Numbered from the stretch's first letter, positions 7,655-15,184 are shown. The stretch is DNA of 15,899 bases from Kiritimatiellia bacterium (GCA_017628165.1 JAGBZQ010000033.1:1-15899), one strand, 5' to 3'. The notes: generated by a model not told the origin, from the letters alone. Program-made: numbers and translations.

Positions 7655-9088
7655 ATGGCGGTAATCCTAGAGAGCGAAAGAAAAAGCTTCAAGGCCAGGA
7701 TTTTTCTGGCTTTGATTTATTCAGCTCTCGCTCTCGGCGCGGTCACGATGGCATACCCGTTCGCCGTAATGATTGCGGGAAGCTTCTCGTCGGCATACGA
7801 CTACAACCGCCAAAGCCCAATCGTATCGGCGCTCTTCTCGCGAAGCGACCGTTTCATGCGCTCAATCGCCACGTACTTCAGGTCATTCCCACGCGAAGTA
7901 TATCCGGACGCACCAGACTCATGGACCACTTGGACGGAAGTGGCCAAAGACAAGGCGGGCATTAAAAGCTTTGCGGAGAGAGAGCTTGAGGCGTACAGGA
8001 ACAAAGAATTCCTCGCCGAATCGAAAGAAATCGCGCGCGAGTATCTCCTTGCTCTCAAAAAGACAGACCCCCTTCTTTTAACATGCCATTACGACCAGCG
8101 TGACGTTCCGCGCTTCGCCAAGGACAAATACGGGACAATTGAAAATCTGAACAAGGCGTGGGATGTGCCGCACAAGTCATTCTTCGACATTTCCTTCTCG
8201 GCCGAAGCACGCCTGAAAACGGGAATGAAACCGCTCGACGCCGCCAAGGCCGCCGACTATCAGGCTCTCAAACAGCACTATGTAAACGAGGCCATAGAAC
8301 ACGGGCACTATATGGCGCGCACAGTTCCGGCCGACCTCAAAAGCAACGCCTCGGACATCCGCAATGCACTTGCCGTGCAGTTCTGCGAACATGGAACGTC
8401 GGACTTTCTTAGAAATGCGCTCGGGAACTACCGCCTGATTGCAGACTACCTCTTCCTGCGCGGAGGAGCCTTCTTCAATACGCTGATTCTCGTTGCCCTC
8501 TCAATTCTTGCCACACTCACCGTAAATCCGCTCGCGGCCTACGCGCTCTCGCGCTTTAGGCTCAGGCACTCAGAATCCATCATCCTTTTCATCCTTGCCA
8601 CAATGGCGTTTCCTGCAGCCGTCACCGCGATTCCCGGCTTCCTTCTCCTCAGGGATCTCGGGATGCTCAACACATTTGCTGCGCTCGTCCTGCCGACAAT
8701 GGCAAACGGAATGTCGATTTTCATCCTAAAGGGATTCTTTGACGCGCTTCCACGCGAACTCTACGAAGCGGCCGCCATTGACGGCGCGTCAGAATGGACG
8801 GTCTTCCGCAAAGTAACACTTCCAATGATGACTCCGATTCTCGCCGTCAACGCGCTAAACGCATTCATTCACGCGTACGCGTCATGGGAATGGGCATTTC
8901 TCGTTTGCCACAAAGAATCGCACTGGACTCTTGCCGTATGGCTCTATCAGATGTCTGTGGAAACATTTGCCGGCCAGCCCTGGTGCGTGATGGCGGGTTT
9001 TGTGGTAGTTTCTATTCCTACGGCAGCAGTATTTCTTCTCTGCCAGAAAATCATTCTTCGCGGAATAGTGCTTCCTTCAATGAAATAA
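7655..9088 (+). CDS. Carbohydrate ABC transporter permease (MalG type) with a large periplasmic insert
   Basis: This inner-membrane permease of 477 residues is much longer than the usual 270-300. Residues about 15-42 form the first membrane helix. A hydrophilic block of about 225 residues follows (about 45-270). Five more helices (about 272-295, 306-330, 337-358, 395-415, 443-465) make a standard permease core. The coupling loop that docks on the ATPase is intact: EAAAIDGASEWTVFRKVTLP (371-390), the EAA motif of binding-protein-dependent permeases. In MalG-type topology the insert would face the periplasm. It includes KYGTIENLNKAW (158-169), a pattern I also associate with carbohydrate-active enzymes. 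The ATG touches the atpB stop (TAAATG) and no strong ribosome site is seen, so translation probably depends on coupling. No binding protein, ATPase or partner permease lies nearby. The family is firm; the substrate is unknown. Confidence 0.85.
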   Translation: MAVILESERKSFKARIFLALIYSALALGAVTMAYPFAVMIAGSFSSAYDYNRQSPIVSALFSRSDRFMRSIATYFRSFPREVYPDAPDSWTTWTEVAKDKAGIKSFAERELEAYRNKEFLAESKEIAREYLLALKKTDPLLLTCHYDQRDVPRFAKDKYGTIENLNKAWDVPHKSFFDISFSAEARLKTGMKPLDAAKAADYQALKQHYVNEAIEHGHYMARTVPADLKSNASDIRNALAVQFCEHGTSDFLRNALGNYRLIADYLFLRGGAFFNTLILVALSILATLTVNPLAAYALSRFRLRHSESIILFILATMAFPAAVTAIPGFLLLRDLGMLNTFAALVLPTMANGMSIFILKGFFDALPRELYEAAAIDGASEWTVFRKVTLPMMTPILAVNALNAFIHAYASWEWAFLVCHKESHWTLAVWLYQMSVETFAGQPWCVMAGFVVVSIPTAAVFLLCQKIILRGIVLPSMK

Positions 9089-9096
9089 AGATTCTG

Positions 9097-9129
9097 CAAT
9101 TCCGGGAATCAAGGAACGATTCCGAATTG
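9097..9129. terminator. Hairpin between convergent genes, likely two-way terminator
   Basis: The arms CAATTCCGGGAATC (9097-9110) and GATTCCGAATTG (9118-9129) pair over 12 bases with a two-base bulge and a seven-base loop. It sits between the permease stop and the nadD stop. T-runs on either side are weak, so the strength of termination is uncertain. Confidence 0.55.
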
Positions 9130-9130
9130 T

Positions 9131-9637
9131 CTACTTGCACTTTGACATTAACCTCTGGTGCACACTATCTGGAACAAGCTCGGAGAAGTTTTCGCCAGAT
9201 ATAATCCTGCTGCGGATTTCCGTTGACGACTCAACCGTTCTTGGGTACGCCTTAAAAGTGCAAAGACGCCTGAGCTCTTCATAATTCTTCCAGCGCGGCA
9301 ATCCTTCAACAGAATCCTCGCCTATAACAAAAAAAAGCTCTGCTCCGGGATTTTCGGCAGCAAATTCACGAACGGTGTCAATGGCATAAGAAACTCCGCC
9401 CTTCTCAAGCTCGCGCGCATCCACGGAAACCTTATCCATGCCTGCGAAGGCAAGCTTGACCAGATCAAGACGCAACTCAGGCACAAGGCTCGGCAATGCC
9501 GATGTCTTGAATGGGCTTGTGGCGGCAGGAAGAACCACTAACTTATCAAGCATCAAATCGGAGATTGCCTTTGCGGCTATTCCCACATGACCGGAATGCA
9601 CCGGGTCGAAGCTCCCGCCAAAAAGCCCAATCCTCAT
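9131..9637 (-). CDS. nadD: Nicotinate-nucleotide adenylyltransferase (short form)
   Basis: This enzyme adenylates nicotinate mononucleotide to deamido-NAD in the NAD pathway, in the cytoplasm. Residues 7-17 read GGSFDPVHSGH, with the HxGH nucleotidyl-transfer motif at 14-17. VVLPAATSPFK (34-44) and the FFVIGEDSVEGLPRWKNYEEL stretch (102-122) follow, and the C-terminal SSTEIR (137-142) with LVPDSV (154-159) closes the fold. At 168 residues it is shorter than the usual 190-215. The shortening lies between CTFKAYPR (126-133) and SSTEIR, where only three residues stand and the family normally has a loop of about 20 or more. The ATG overlaps the proC stop by four bases. It is last in the operon, with the hairpin directly behind it. 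All catalytic motifs remain, so it is probably active. Confidence 0.9.
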   Translation of the reverse strand: MRIGLFGGSFDPVHSGHVGIAAKAISDLMLDKLVVLPAATSPFKTSALPSLVPELRLDLVKLAFAGMDKVSVDARELEKGGVSYAIDTVREFAAENPGAELFFVIGEDSVEGLPRWKNYEELRRLCTFKAYPRTVESSTEIRSRIISGENFSELVPDSVHQRLMSKCK

Positions 9638-10428
9638 CGGGCAAGTTCCTTGGAGCGGCCTGCCGCCTTCGCAAGCGTCTGCGCCACAATCTCCTTGAAT
9701 GACGACGGAGAAAGAGCCTCCATGCCTGCGGCAGTCGTTCCGCCCTTCGTGGCAACGCCGGCTATAAACGGACCAAGAGACATTTGACTCTCAAGAAGGA
9801 ACTTCGCTGTCCCATACATGGTCTGAAGCGCAAGAAGTTTAGCGACATCAGCTTTAAGCCCAAGTTTTCTTCCGCCCTCAGCCATAGCCTCGGCCATATA
9901 CGCAAAATATGCCGGGCCGGAACCGGAAAGAGCGGTCACGGCGTCGAAATCCTTCTCTTTGAGCATCACCGTGGCACCTGCCGCGCCAAGAATCTTCTCC
10001 ACAACGGCAAGTGCCTTCTCATCTGCTTTTGGAGACGCGCATATCGCACACATTCCAGCGTTTGCCCGCAAAGCAAGATTAGGCATTACGCGAACAAGCC
10101 CCGCAACTGAGCCAAACGCCTTACGCAGGGACGCAAGCTTCTTGCCCGCGACGATCGAAACGAGTGTTTGTGAAGGCCTGAACATCCCCTTTAGATATGC
10201 CGCAACCGCATCAACATCCTGCGGGCGCACCGAAAGAAAGACAATATCGGAAGCTTTGACAACCTCCTTAGCATCAGAGACAACTTTGACAGCATGCCTA
10301 CTTGCCATCTCCTTTGCGCGGTCGGGATTGCTCTCTGCCATTATCACAGCAGATTTGTCTGATATGGCATGAAGTATCCCCTCGGCCATCTTGCCTGCAC
10401 CTATAAAACCAATTTTTATCTTCTTCAT
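9634..10428 (-). CDS. proC: Pyrroline-5-carboxylate reductase
   Basis: The enzyme makes L-proline from 1-pyrroline-5-carboxylate using NAD(P)H, in the cytoplasm. From the chosen start it has 264 residues, the usual length. The Rossmann motif is FIGAGKMAEG (8-17). VRVMPNLALRANAGM lies mid-protein. The C-terminal domain holds VTALSGSGPAYFAYMAEAM and KGGTTAAGMEAL, matching the ProC signature; Lys stands where Pro is common before GGTT. The reading frame is open for 26 codons further upstream into the neighbouring gene, but the ATG at 10428 has a near-perfect GGGAGG six bases ahead and begins at the normal family position. It follows the CgeB-like glycosyltransferase by 13 bases and overlaps nadD by four. 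Confidence 0.95.
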   Translation of the reverse strand: MKKIKIGFIGAGKMAEGILHAISDKSAVIMAESNPDRAKEMASRHAVKVVSDAKEVVKASDIVFLSVRPQDVDAVAAYLKGMFRPSQTLVSIVAGKKLASLRKAFGSVAGLVRVMPNLALRANAGMCAICASPKADEKALAVVEKILGAAGATVMLKEKDFDAVTALSGSGPAYFAYMAEAMAEGGRKLGLKADVAKLLALQTMYGTAKFLLESQMSLGPFIAGVATKGGTTAAGMEALSPSSFKEIVAQTLAKAAGRSKELAR

Positions 10429-10434
10429 GACGCA

Positions 10435-10440
10435 CCTCCC
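10435..10440 (-). promoter_or_regulatory. Ribosome binding site that fixes the proC start
   Basis: GGGAGG on the minus strand lies six bases before the ATG at 10428. It sits in the 13-base gap after the upstream stop codon, which rules against the longer in-frame start at 10506. Confidence 0.8.
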
Positions 10441-10441
10441 T

Positions 10442-11482
10442 TTAGCAATAAACATCCTCAGCCCATTCGTAGGCCTCGCTAAACGCTTCACCGAAAGACG
10501 CTTCAATCATATATTTAAGGGTTCTTTCAGAATTGAAAAGCCTGAAATACTTCTCGCGCCCGCGCGATGCGATGCGCCTTCGCTCTTCATCATGCGTATT
10601 GTAATAAGCAATCTTCTCAGCAAGCTCCTCAACAGAAGAGAAATAAACAGTCTCGTCATCCGAGAAAAAGTGCTGCATCTTGTTTCCAGCATATTGAAAC
10701 GTCAAACAGCCGCTGCCCATAAGATGTGTAATGCGATCCGAAGCATACCACTTCGAACCTTCCCTGCGGTTGATGGAAAGCCCCATCTTGGATGCGGCAA
10801 TCGCCTCTTCGTAATCACGCCCCAGAAGAAGCGGAGCCTTCCCCATCCCAAAAAATCCAAGCCGCACAGATGGATCAAGAATCTGCTCGAGCCTTTCCAC
10901 AAGCTCCCTGCGGTTGTCAATCCGCTGAGGCCTTCCCGCAAAGAAAAGATCATGTTTAAACTCCGTCTTTACAGAATTGTCCTCAACATCATAAGCCGCA
11001 TCGCACGGATTCGGGAAAAATCCTACGATATTTCTACTCGATGAAAATTCCCGAAGTTCTTCACCGGCCGTTGTTACAAAAATCGAATCGCAGAAATCTT
11101 TACGCCTAAGTATCTGAGAACGCGTATGCGCCTGCCAGATGTGATCACAGTTAATATGAACGATGCGAAGCGAAGGGAGCGCCTCCTTCATCGCCAAAAG
11201 AGTTTTATTCTCCACGTAGTCGCAATGAGCGATAAAAACAACATCAGGCTTGAAATTGCGCACCGTCCGCAACAGCCGCTTGTTCATCATCTTCGCACCG
11301 GTGCCGCGCATAAACCCAAGAGGCGCGAGAAACCGCGCCACATCGCGCTCGGAAAAAGTCAAATGGGGATACCCAAGACGCACTGCGCCTGCGGCAAGAC
11401 GCATATCAATGCCTGTTCTTCCGCGCCCCCAATGGCGAAGTAGAAAATTCCCAATAAAAAGAATTCGCGGTTTTGACCTCAT
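10442..11482 (-). CDS. Glycosyltransferase, CgeB-like / group 1 family
   Basis: This probable cytoplasmic sugar transferase of 346 residues has the two-lobe GT-B shape and no signal peptide. The N-terminal lobe starts PRILFIGNFLLRHWGRGRTG (5-24), with a glycine-rich loop after the first strand, and contains FKPDVVFIAHCDY (77-89) and RIVHINCDH (106-114). The C-terminal lobe holds DLFFAGRP (178-185), then the sugar-nucleotide region SKMGLSINRREGSKWYASDR (231-250) with THLMGSGCLTFQYAG (252-266), and ends in an EELAEKIAYY helix and the HDEERRRIASRGREKY segment typical of CgeB-like (Glyco_trans_1_2) proteins. The ATG overlaps the upstream glycosyltransferase stop by four bases. Its neighbours suggest work on lipopolysaccharide or another surface glycan. 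Donor and acceptor cannot be read from sequence. Confidence 0.8.
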   Translation of the reverse strand: MRSKPRILFIGNFLLRHWGRGRTGIDMRLAAGAVRLGYPHLTFSERDVARFLAPLGFMRGTGAKMMNKRLLRTVRNFKPDVVFIAHCDYVENKTLLAMKEALPSLRIVHINCDHIWQAHTRSQILRRKDFCDSIFVTTAGEELREFSSSRNIVGFFPNPCDAAYDVEDNSVKTEFKHDLFFAGRPQRIDNRRELVERLEQILDPSVRLGFFGMGKAPLLLGRDYEEAIAASKMGLSINRREGSKWYASDRITHLMGSGCLTFQYAGNKMQHFFSDDETVYFSSVEELAEKIAYYNTHDEERRRIASRGREKYFRLFNSERTLKYMIEASFGEAFSEAYEWAEDVYC

Positions 11483-12546
11483 AGCAGACCCATCCTTTCA
11501 AGGATTTCAACCAGCTGCCTGCGAACTACGTCCATCGACAAATACTTCCTGAAGAAATCGTATGCGGCGGCATTATAGTCCTCGCGGTTCGCCCAATCCG
11601 CATGGTACTCCTCAACCGCTTTAACGATCGCAGCGGCATCTCCCGCCGGCACGAACTTGATGGCCTTGCAATCCTTTGCCTCTGGAGGATATCCCGTGCA
11701 AAACTCATTGACAACCGGCCGTGCGCATCCCATCGCCTCGAAAATCTTATTGCCGATGACGCGAGAAGCCTTCTCTGTTGTGCCGAAAACACCGAGAACC
11801 ACATCGGACGAATAAATGACCTCGGGAACCTTCTCGTACGGCACCTTGTCAAGAAATGTTATATTGGAAATCCCCTTGGCAAGCTCTTCCGTAGCGGCCT
11901 TGTACGCGCCCCACCCAAGAAGATTCCAGTGAATACCTGTGCCTTGGGTCATGCGCGCCGCCTCAACGATGTACTCCATTCCATGAAGCGGGATGTAAGC
12001 GCCATGATAAAGAACGGTAAACTCATCATGTACGCGCGCCTTTTCTATGCCGGGCTTAAACACCTTTTCATCCGTACCGGTAAAGAGCGCCGCCATCTTC
12101 GAGCGCGGAAGAGCGAACTCCCGCTCGCAGAAATCCACATGGCAGCTCGTATCCCAGGTGACAAAATCCGGCGCATGCATCATCTTCCGCTCAAGATCGT
12201 GAAGCTTCTTTGCACGCGGTTCCTCGGCTTTCCACTTGCGCTGCTCAAGAACCTTCTTATCCCACGCGGAAATCATCGGGTCAAAAAGGACCTTCACCCC
12301 TCTTCGGTGCGCCCAGCGGCAGGCTGCGAGGACATCCCTCTGACGGCAGACGGGCACCCACACAAGATCGGGCTTCGGCTTGCGCCAAAGGCCTCTGAAA
12401 AAAGCCTCTGCATCACCAAAGCGCGGGGAGAGCTTCACGTCAAAGAAATCAACCTCCCAGCCAAGCGATTTGAAAAGCGAAATATTGACGCGGTTGCGCG
12501 AATAACCATGGTCGAAGCGCCCCCAAAAAAGAACACGCTTAGCCAT
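11479..12546 (-). CDS. Glycosyltransferase, GT4-like
   Basis: This retaining-type GT-B glycosyltransferase of 355 residues is probably cytoplasmic or membrane-edge. The first lobe begins KRVLFWGRFDHGYSRNRVN (3-21) and includes KPDLVWVPVCRQRD (58-71) and VKVLFDPMISAWDK (84-97). The second lobe starts TVLYHGAYIPLHGMEYIVEA (177-196), with the expected G and E positions. SDVVLGVFG (247-255) and NKIFEAMGCARPVVN (266-280) follow, the latter matching the donor-binding E-A-M-G-x-P-V-V segment. It overlaps the membrane-protein gene by eight bases upstream and the CgeB-like gene by four bases downstream. Together with the other two transferases it forms a likely surface-polysaccharide block. Its specificity is unknown. 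Group 1 assignment is firm; GT4 rather than a sister family is likely. Confidence 0.82.
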   Translation of the reverse strand: MAKRVLFWGRFDHGYSRNRVNISLFKSLGWEVDFFDVKLSPRFGDAEAFFRGLWRKPKPDLVWVPVCRQRDVLAACRWAHRRGVKVLFDPMISAWDKKVLEQRKWKAEEPRAKKLHDLERKMMHAPDFVTWDTSCHVDFCEREFALPRSKMAALFTGTDEKVFKPGIEKARVHDEFTVLYHGAYIPLHGMEYIVEAARMTQGTGIHWNLLGWGAYKAATEELAKGISNITFLDKVPYEKVPEVIYSSDVVLGVFGTTEKASRVIGNKIFEAMGCARPVVNEFCTGYPPEAKDCKAIKFVPAGDAAAIVKAVEEYHADWANREDYNAAAYDFFRKYLSMDVVRRQLVEILERMGLL

Positions 12547-13324
12547 TGTCCGCCTCCTTGCCTAAAAGTTCCCTTGCTCCGAACAGTATCGCCATCACGG
12601 CAAATACGGCAAGCAGCATCTCCCCGCCCTCTTCAAGCGCCGTGCACAAGGCGCGCACACTTTCATCACCATCAGCCATACGCTTACCTGTAGCCTCGCG
12701 TATCCATGAAGGCAAACGGTCCATAATCTGGACAACTGCGCCAGAAGCGAACATACACCCTACCGCCCACGCCGAAGGCTTAAGAGAAAACACTCCCTTA
12801 ATCCAGTGAGATGCAAGATACACGCTACCCGCCGCAAACACACCGAAAAATGCGGCGAAATAAAACAGAATAAGAGCCTTCATTCCAAGTGGAACGCCCC
12901 CATTGGTTACGACGCGCATCTTAAAAGGAGTCCCAGTAAGCGGATTACCGTTTGGCTTAAAAAGCCCTGCTAAAAGAAAGCCATCCTCGCCAACAAACGA
13001 CGGATAGAAGACATGAAGCGCTGCGCTGTGAAGATCAAGCTGCTTGAGAATAGCCATTACCACCACTAGCGTCACCATGAGCGAAAGAACTCTTCTTCGC
13101 AAAAGAGACCCATCAAAGGGACACTTAAACCACACAAAAGGAATTATTGCCGCGTAAACAGGTAAAGTCGCCAACTCAAAAATGCTACGTCCATTGGCAT
13201 CGAAAGCGGAAACAAGCGTACAAGGCTCCATTATCGACCAGAGAAGAACAAAAATGGAAAAACCCACAAAAAAGAGAAACGGCGGGAGCGCCCACACCTT
13301 GTATCTAATCTCACTTCCGTTCAT
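12539..13324 (-). CDS. Unknown membrane protein within glycosyltransferase operon
   Basis: I do not recognise this protein. From the chosen start it has 261 residues with about six hydrophobic segments (about 11-31, 50-66, 80-97, 148-172, 185-202, 232-249) and a polar loop of about 50 residues (98-147) between the third and fourth. Residues 92-99 read ILKQLDLH, and an acidic EEGGEM (231-236) precedes the last helix; both recall uncharacterised small membrane proteins with an R/K-x-L/M-D-x-H motif, which is only an impression. AAGGAG (13337-13332) lies seven bases before the ATG at 13324 and four before another ATG at 13327. A further ATG at 13348 has no site. It overlaps the upstream transferase by 14 bases and the downstream one by eight, so it probably takes part in the same glycan pathway, for example in lipid-linked handling. 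Confidence 0.75.
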   Translation of the reverse strand: MNGSEIRYKVWALPPFLFFVGFSIFVLLWSIMEPCTLVSAFDANGRSIFELATLPVYAAIIPFVWFKCPFDGSLLRRRVLSLMVTLVVVMAILKQLDLHSAALHVFYPSFVGEDGFLLAGLFKPNGNPLTGTPFKMRVVTNGGVPLGMKALILFYFAAFFGVFAAGSVYLASHWIKGVFSLKPSAWAVGCMFASGAVVQIMDRLPSWIREATGKRMADGDESVRALCTALEEGGEMLLAVFAVMAILFGARELLGKEADNG

Positions 13325-14459
13325 CATGAATCTCCTTGTAATATTCAATCGTTTTAGAACACATCTTCGAAATGGAAAAATTCTCCACCGCAGATTTTAC
13401 GGCCGCTGTACTGATTCGCGCCCTCTCCTCAGTAGACAAGCCAAGCGCTCTGTCTAACGTCGCGGCCAAAACGGCAGGATCACCGGGCGGCACGAGAAAG
13501 CCTGTCATGCCATCCGACACCGTCTCGCATGCGCCGCCGTGAGCAGATGCCACAACAATGCGCCCCATAGCCTGCGCCTCTGTGATGACACGCCCGAACG
13601 CCTCAGGATGAGAGTATGATGCGCTCACTACCACATCGCTCATAGCATAGATAAGCGGCATCTGTGAGGAATGGTCAAGAAACACGGTCTTAACCCCCTT
13701 AAGCTCCGCCGCCATAGTTTTAAGACGCTGGGAATACTCCACTCTGCCTTGATCCGACCCCACAAACAAAAGCGCAAAAGACCGCGTTTTCATCAAAGAT
13801 GCAGCCTCGAGAAGAATGTGCTGCCCCTTAAGAGAAGTCAAACGCCCGGGGAGTGAAACGACTGGAACCTGCGGATCAATTCCAAGGCTCTCTTTAGCGC
13901 TCGTCACAGTTTCGGCGGAAACAGCGGAAGGATGAAAACGCTCCACGTCAGCGCCGCGATGAATGGTCGTGACGCACTTAGGATCCGCTCCGTACGTCTC
14001 AAGTATATGCTTGCGAACACAGTCGGAAACGGCAATTGTTCCGCGCCCCGAAAGCATTACGCGATTGTAGGGAAGCTTCAAAAACTTCGGATCCGTACCG
14101 TAAAGCCCATGCCATGTGGACACGAACGGCACACCCGAAATGCGCGATGCCTTTTTGACGCTCCATGCAGGCGCACGCGAGCGAACATGCATAAGAGTAA
14201 AGCCGCCATCCTTCACAATACGGGCAAGCTTCCGGGCGTTTGAGAAAATCACAAAAGGATTCTTTGAAGCGAGCGGCAGCGTGAAATGCTCCACCCCCAT
14301 CGCCTTAAGCTCAGCCGCCAGACGGCCGCCGGCTGATGCCACTGCACTCGGAATTCCTGCAGCGGCGAGAGCGCCGGCGATTTCCACCGTGCCGCGCTCA
14401 ACGCCGCCTTGATCCAACTCAGGAAGAACTTGCAGTATTTTCATTCCCGTCAAACGCAT
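13311..14459 (-). CDS. Glycosyltransferase family 4
   Basis: This retaining glycosyltransferase of 382 residues has a clear GT-B fold. It opens KILQVLPELDQGGVERGTVE (7-26), the usual donor-lobe-free start with a GGVER loop. MHVRSRAPAWSV (90-101) and PFVSTWHGLYG (111-121) belong to the acceptor lobe. In the donor lobe, PGRLTSLKGQHILLEA (204-219) gives the conserved R206 and K211, and HPEAFGRVITEAQAMGR (284-300) gives the EX7E pair E286 and E294. GFLVPPGDP closes it. The ATG at 14459 shares one base with the purH-like stop (TGATG) and has no ribosome site of its own; the ATG at 14444 (residue 6) is an alternative that fits the family start better. The context suggests lipopolysaccharide core or capsule work. 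Confidence 0.88.
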   Translation of the reverse strand: MRLTGMKILQVLPELDQGGVERGTVEIAGALAAAGIPSAVASAGGRLAAELKAMGVEHFTLPLASKNPFVIFSNARKLARIVKDGGFTLMHVRSRAPAWSVKKASRISGVPFVSTWHGLYGTDPKFLKLPYNRVMLSGRGTIAVSDCVRKHILETYGADPKCVTTIHRGADVERFHPSAVSAETVTSAKESLGIDPQVPVVSLPGRLTSLKGQHILLEAASLMKTRSFALLFVGSDQGRVEYSQRLKTMAAELKGVKTVFLDHSSQMPLIYAMSDVVVSASYSHPEAFGRVITEAQAMGRIVVASAHGGACETVSDGMTGFLVPPGDPAVLAATLDRALGLSTEERARISTAAVKSAVENFSISKMCSKTIEYYKEIHDERK

Positions 14460-15139
14460 CAGTGCTGATTGTATGTGGCTGAAACCTCTTCCCAGGTGCG
14501 AGTAGTGAAAAACTTCGCGATAGCGGCATCATATTCAGCCGTGTGCGCGAACGCCTTCTTCATAAGCTTAAAGCGCGTATCAAGACCAAGCGTACCGCCG
14601 TGATTTGAAAGCTCCTCAACAAGATTGCCGTAATCGAGCGGATCCGTGACAGATGCGACGCGCAAATAATTCTTGGCGCTCGCGCGAACCATGCAAGGGC
14701 CTCCGATATCAATGTTTGTGCGGCCCATTTCAGGCGTAACGCCATCCTTGGCCACAGTCTCACGGAAGGGATAAAGATTAACTACCACCATATCAAGCGC
14801 GCTTGCGTCAAGGCGTTTGATATCATCCTGATGGGCGGCGTTATACGTCTCGGAGAGGATGCCGAGATAAATCTTGAAATCAAGAGTCTTGACAAGACCT
14901 CCCTGCATTTCAGGCTGACCGGTATAGTCTGAAACAGCCACAAGCGTCCCCTCAGCAGCATCCCCGAGAATCTCCTTGATCTTGGCATAAGTGCCGCCAG
15001 TAGAATAGATCCTGACTCCAGGGCAGGCCTTTACAAGCTGAGGCACAAATGTCTCAAGGCCCGTCTTATCACTCACGCTCATAAGGACATTCTTGATCTG
15101 GACGCGATTATCGATTTCAGTAACTATATTAAGCGACAT
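14459..15139 (-). CDS. purH: Stand-alone IMP cyclohydrolase domain (PurH N-terminal half)
   Basis: The protein has 226 residues and corresponds to the IMP cyclohydrolase (MGS-like) half of PurH, which closes FAICAR to IMP in purine synthesis. Seen: SVSDKTG (21-27), IYSTGGT (44-50), VSDYTGQPEM (69-78), NLYPF (121-125), NIDIGGPCMVRASAKN (142-157). The tyrosine, aspartate and lysine positions known to matter in PurH (Y104, D125, K137 in the human enzyme) are kept. The usual GRVKTLHP is replaced by GLVKTLDF (81-88), so the Arg and His differ while Lys84 stays. The protein ends just after the AFAHTAEYDAAIA segment that leads into the AICAR transformylase half, which is missing; a glycosyltransferase follows at once. 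TAGGAG precedes the ATG at 15139. It is first in its operon. Confidence 0.88.
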   Translation of the reverse strand: MSLNIVTEIDNRVQIKNVLMSVSDKTGLETFVPQLVKACPGVRIYSTGGTYAKIKEILGDAAEGTLVAVSDYTGQPEMQGGLVKTLDFKIYLGILSETYNAAHQDDIKRLDASALDMVVVNLYPFRETVAKDGVTPEMGRTNIDIGGPCMVRASAKNYLRVASVTDPLDYGNLVEELSNHGGTLGLDTRFKLMKKAFAHTAEYDAAIAKFFTTRTWEEVSATYNQH

Positions 15140-15175
15140 GATTTTCTCCTATTTTTACTCTCGCCTTTGCCGTAT

Positions 15176-15184
15176 ATTATACCA
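15176..15184 (-). promoter_or_regulatory. Extended -10 promoter for the purH-like operon
   Basis: Minus-strand TGGTATAAT is a perfect -10 with TG extension, identical over nine bases to the gpsA promoter core. No recognisable -35 box is found at normal distance. The start would be near 15169, giving a leader of about 30 bases that carries TAGGAG before the ATG at 15139. No purine riboswitch-like fold was apparent in the leader. Confidence 0.6.

Noticed and set aside
7781..8464. Permease insert as a frameshift or gene-fusion artefact
   Set aside because: The frame is continuous, codon use stays like its surroundings, and both flanking membrane helices are intact.
10429..10506. Longer proC N-terminus from 10506
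   Set aside because: It would overlap the end of the upstream gene by more than 60 bases and lacks a ribosome site, while the ATG at 10428 has GGGAGG at ideal spacing.
11602..12693. Long plus-strand open frame of 363 codons opposite a glycosyltransferase
   Set aside because: It is antisense to a clear GT4-like gene, shows no family motif, and its composition is the expected shadow of GC-rich coding on the other strand.
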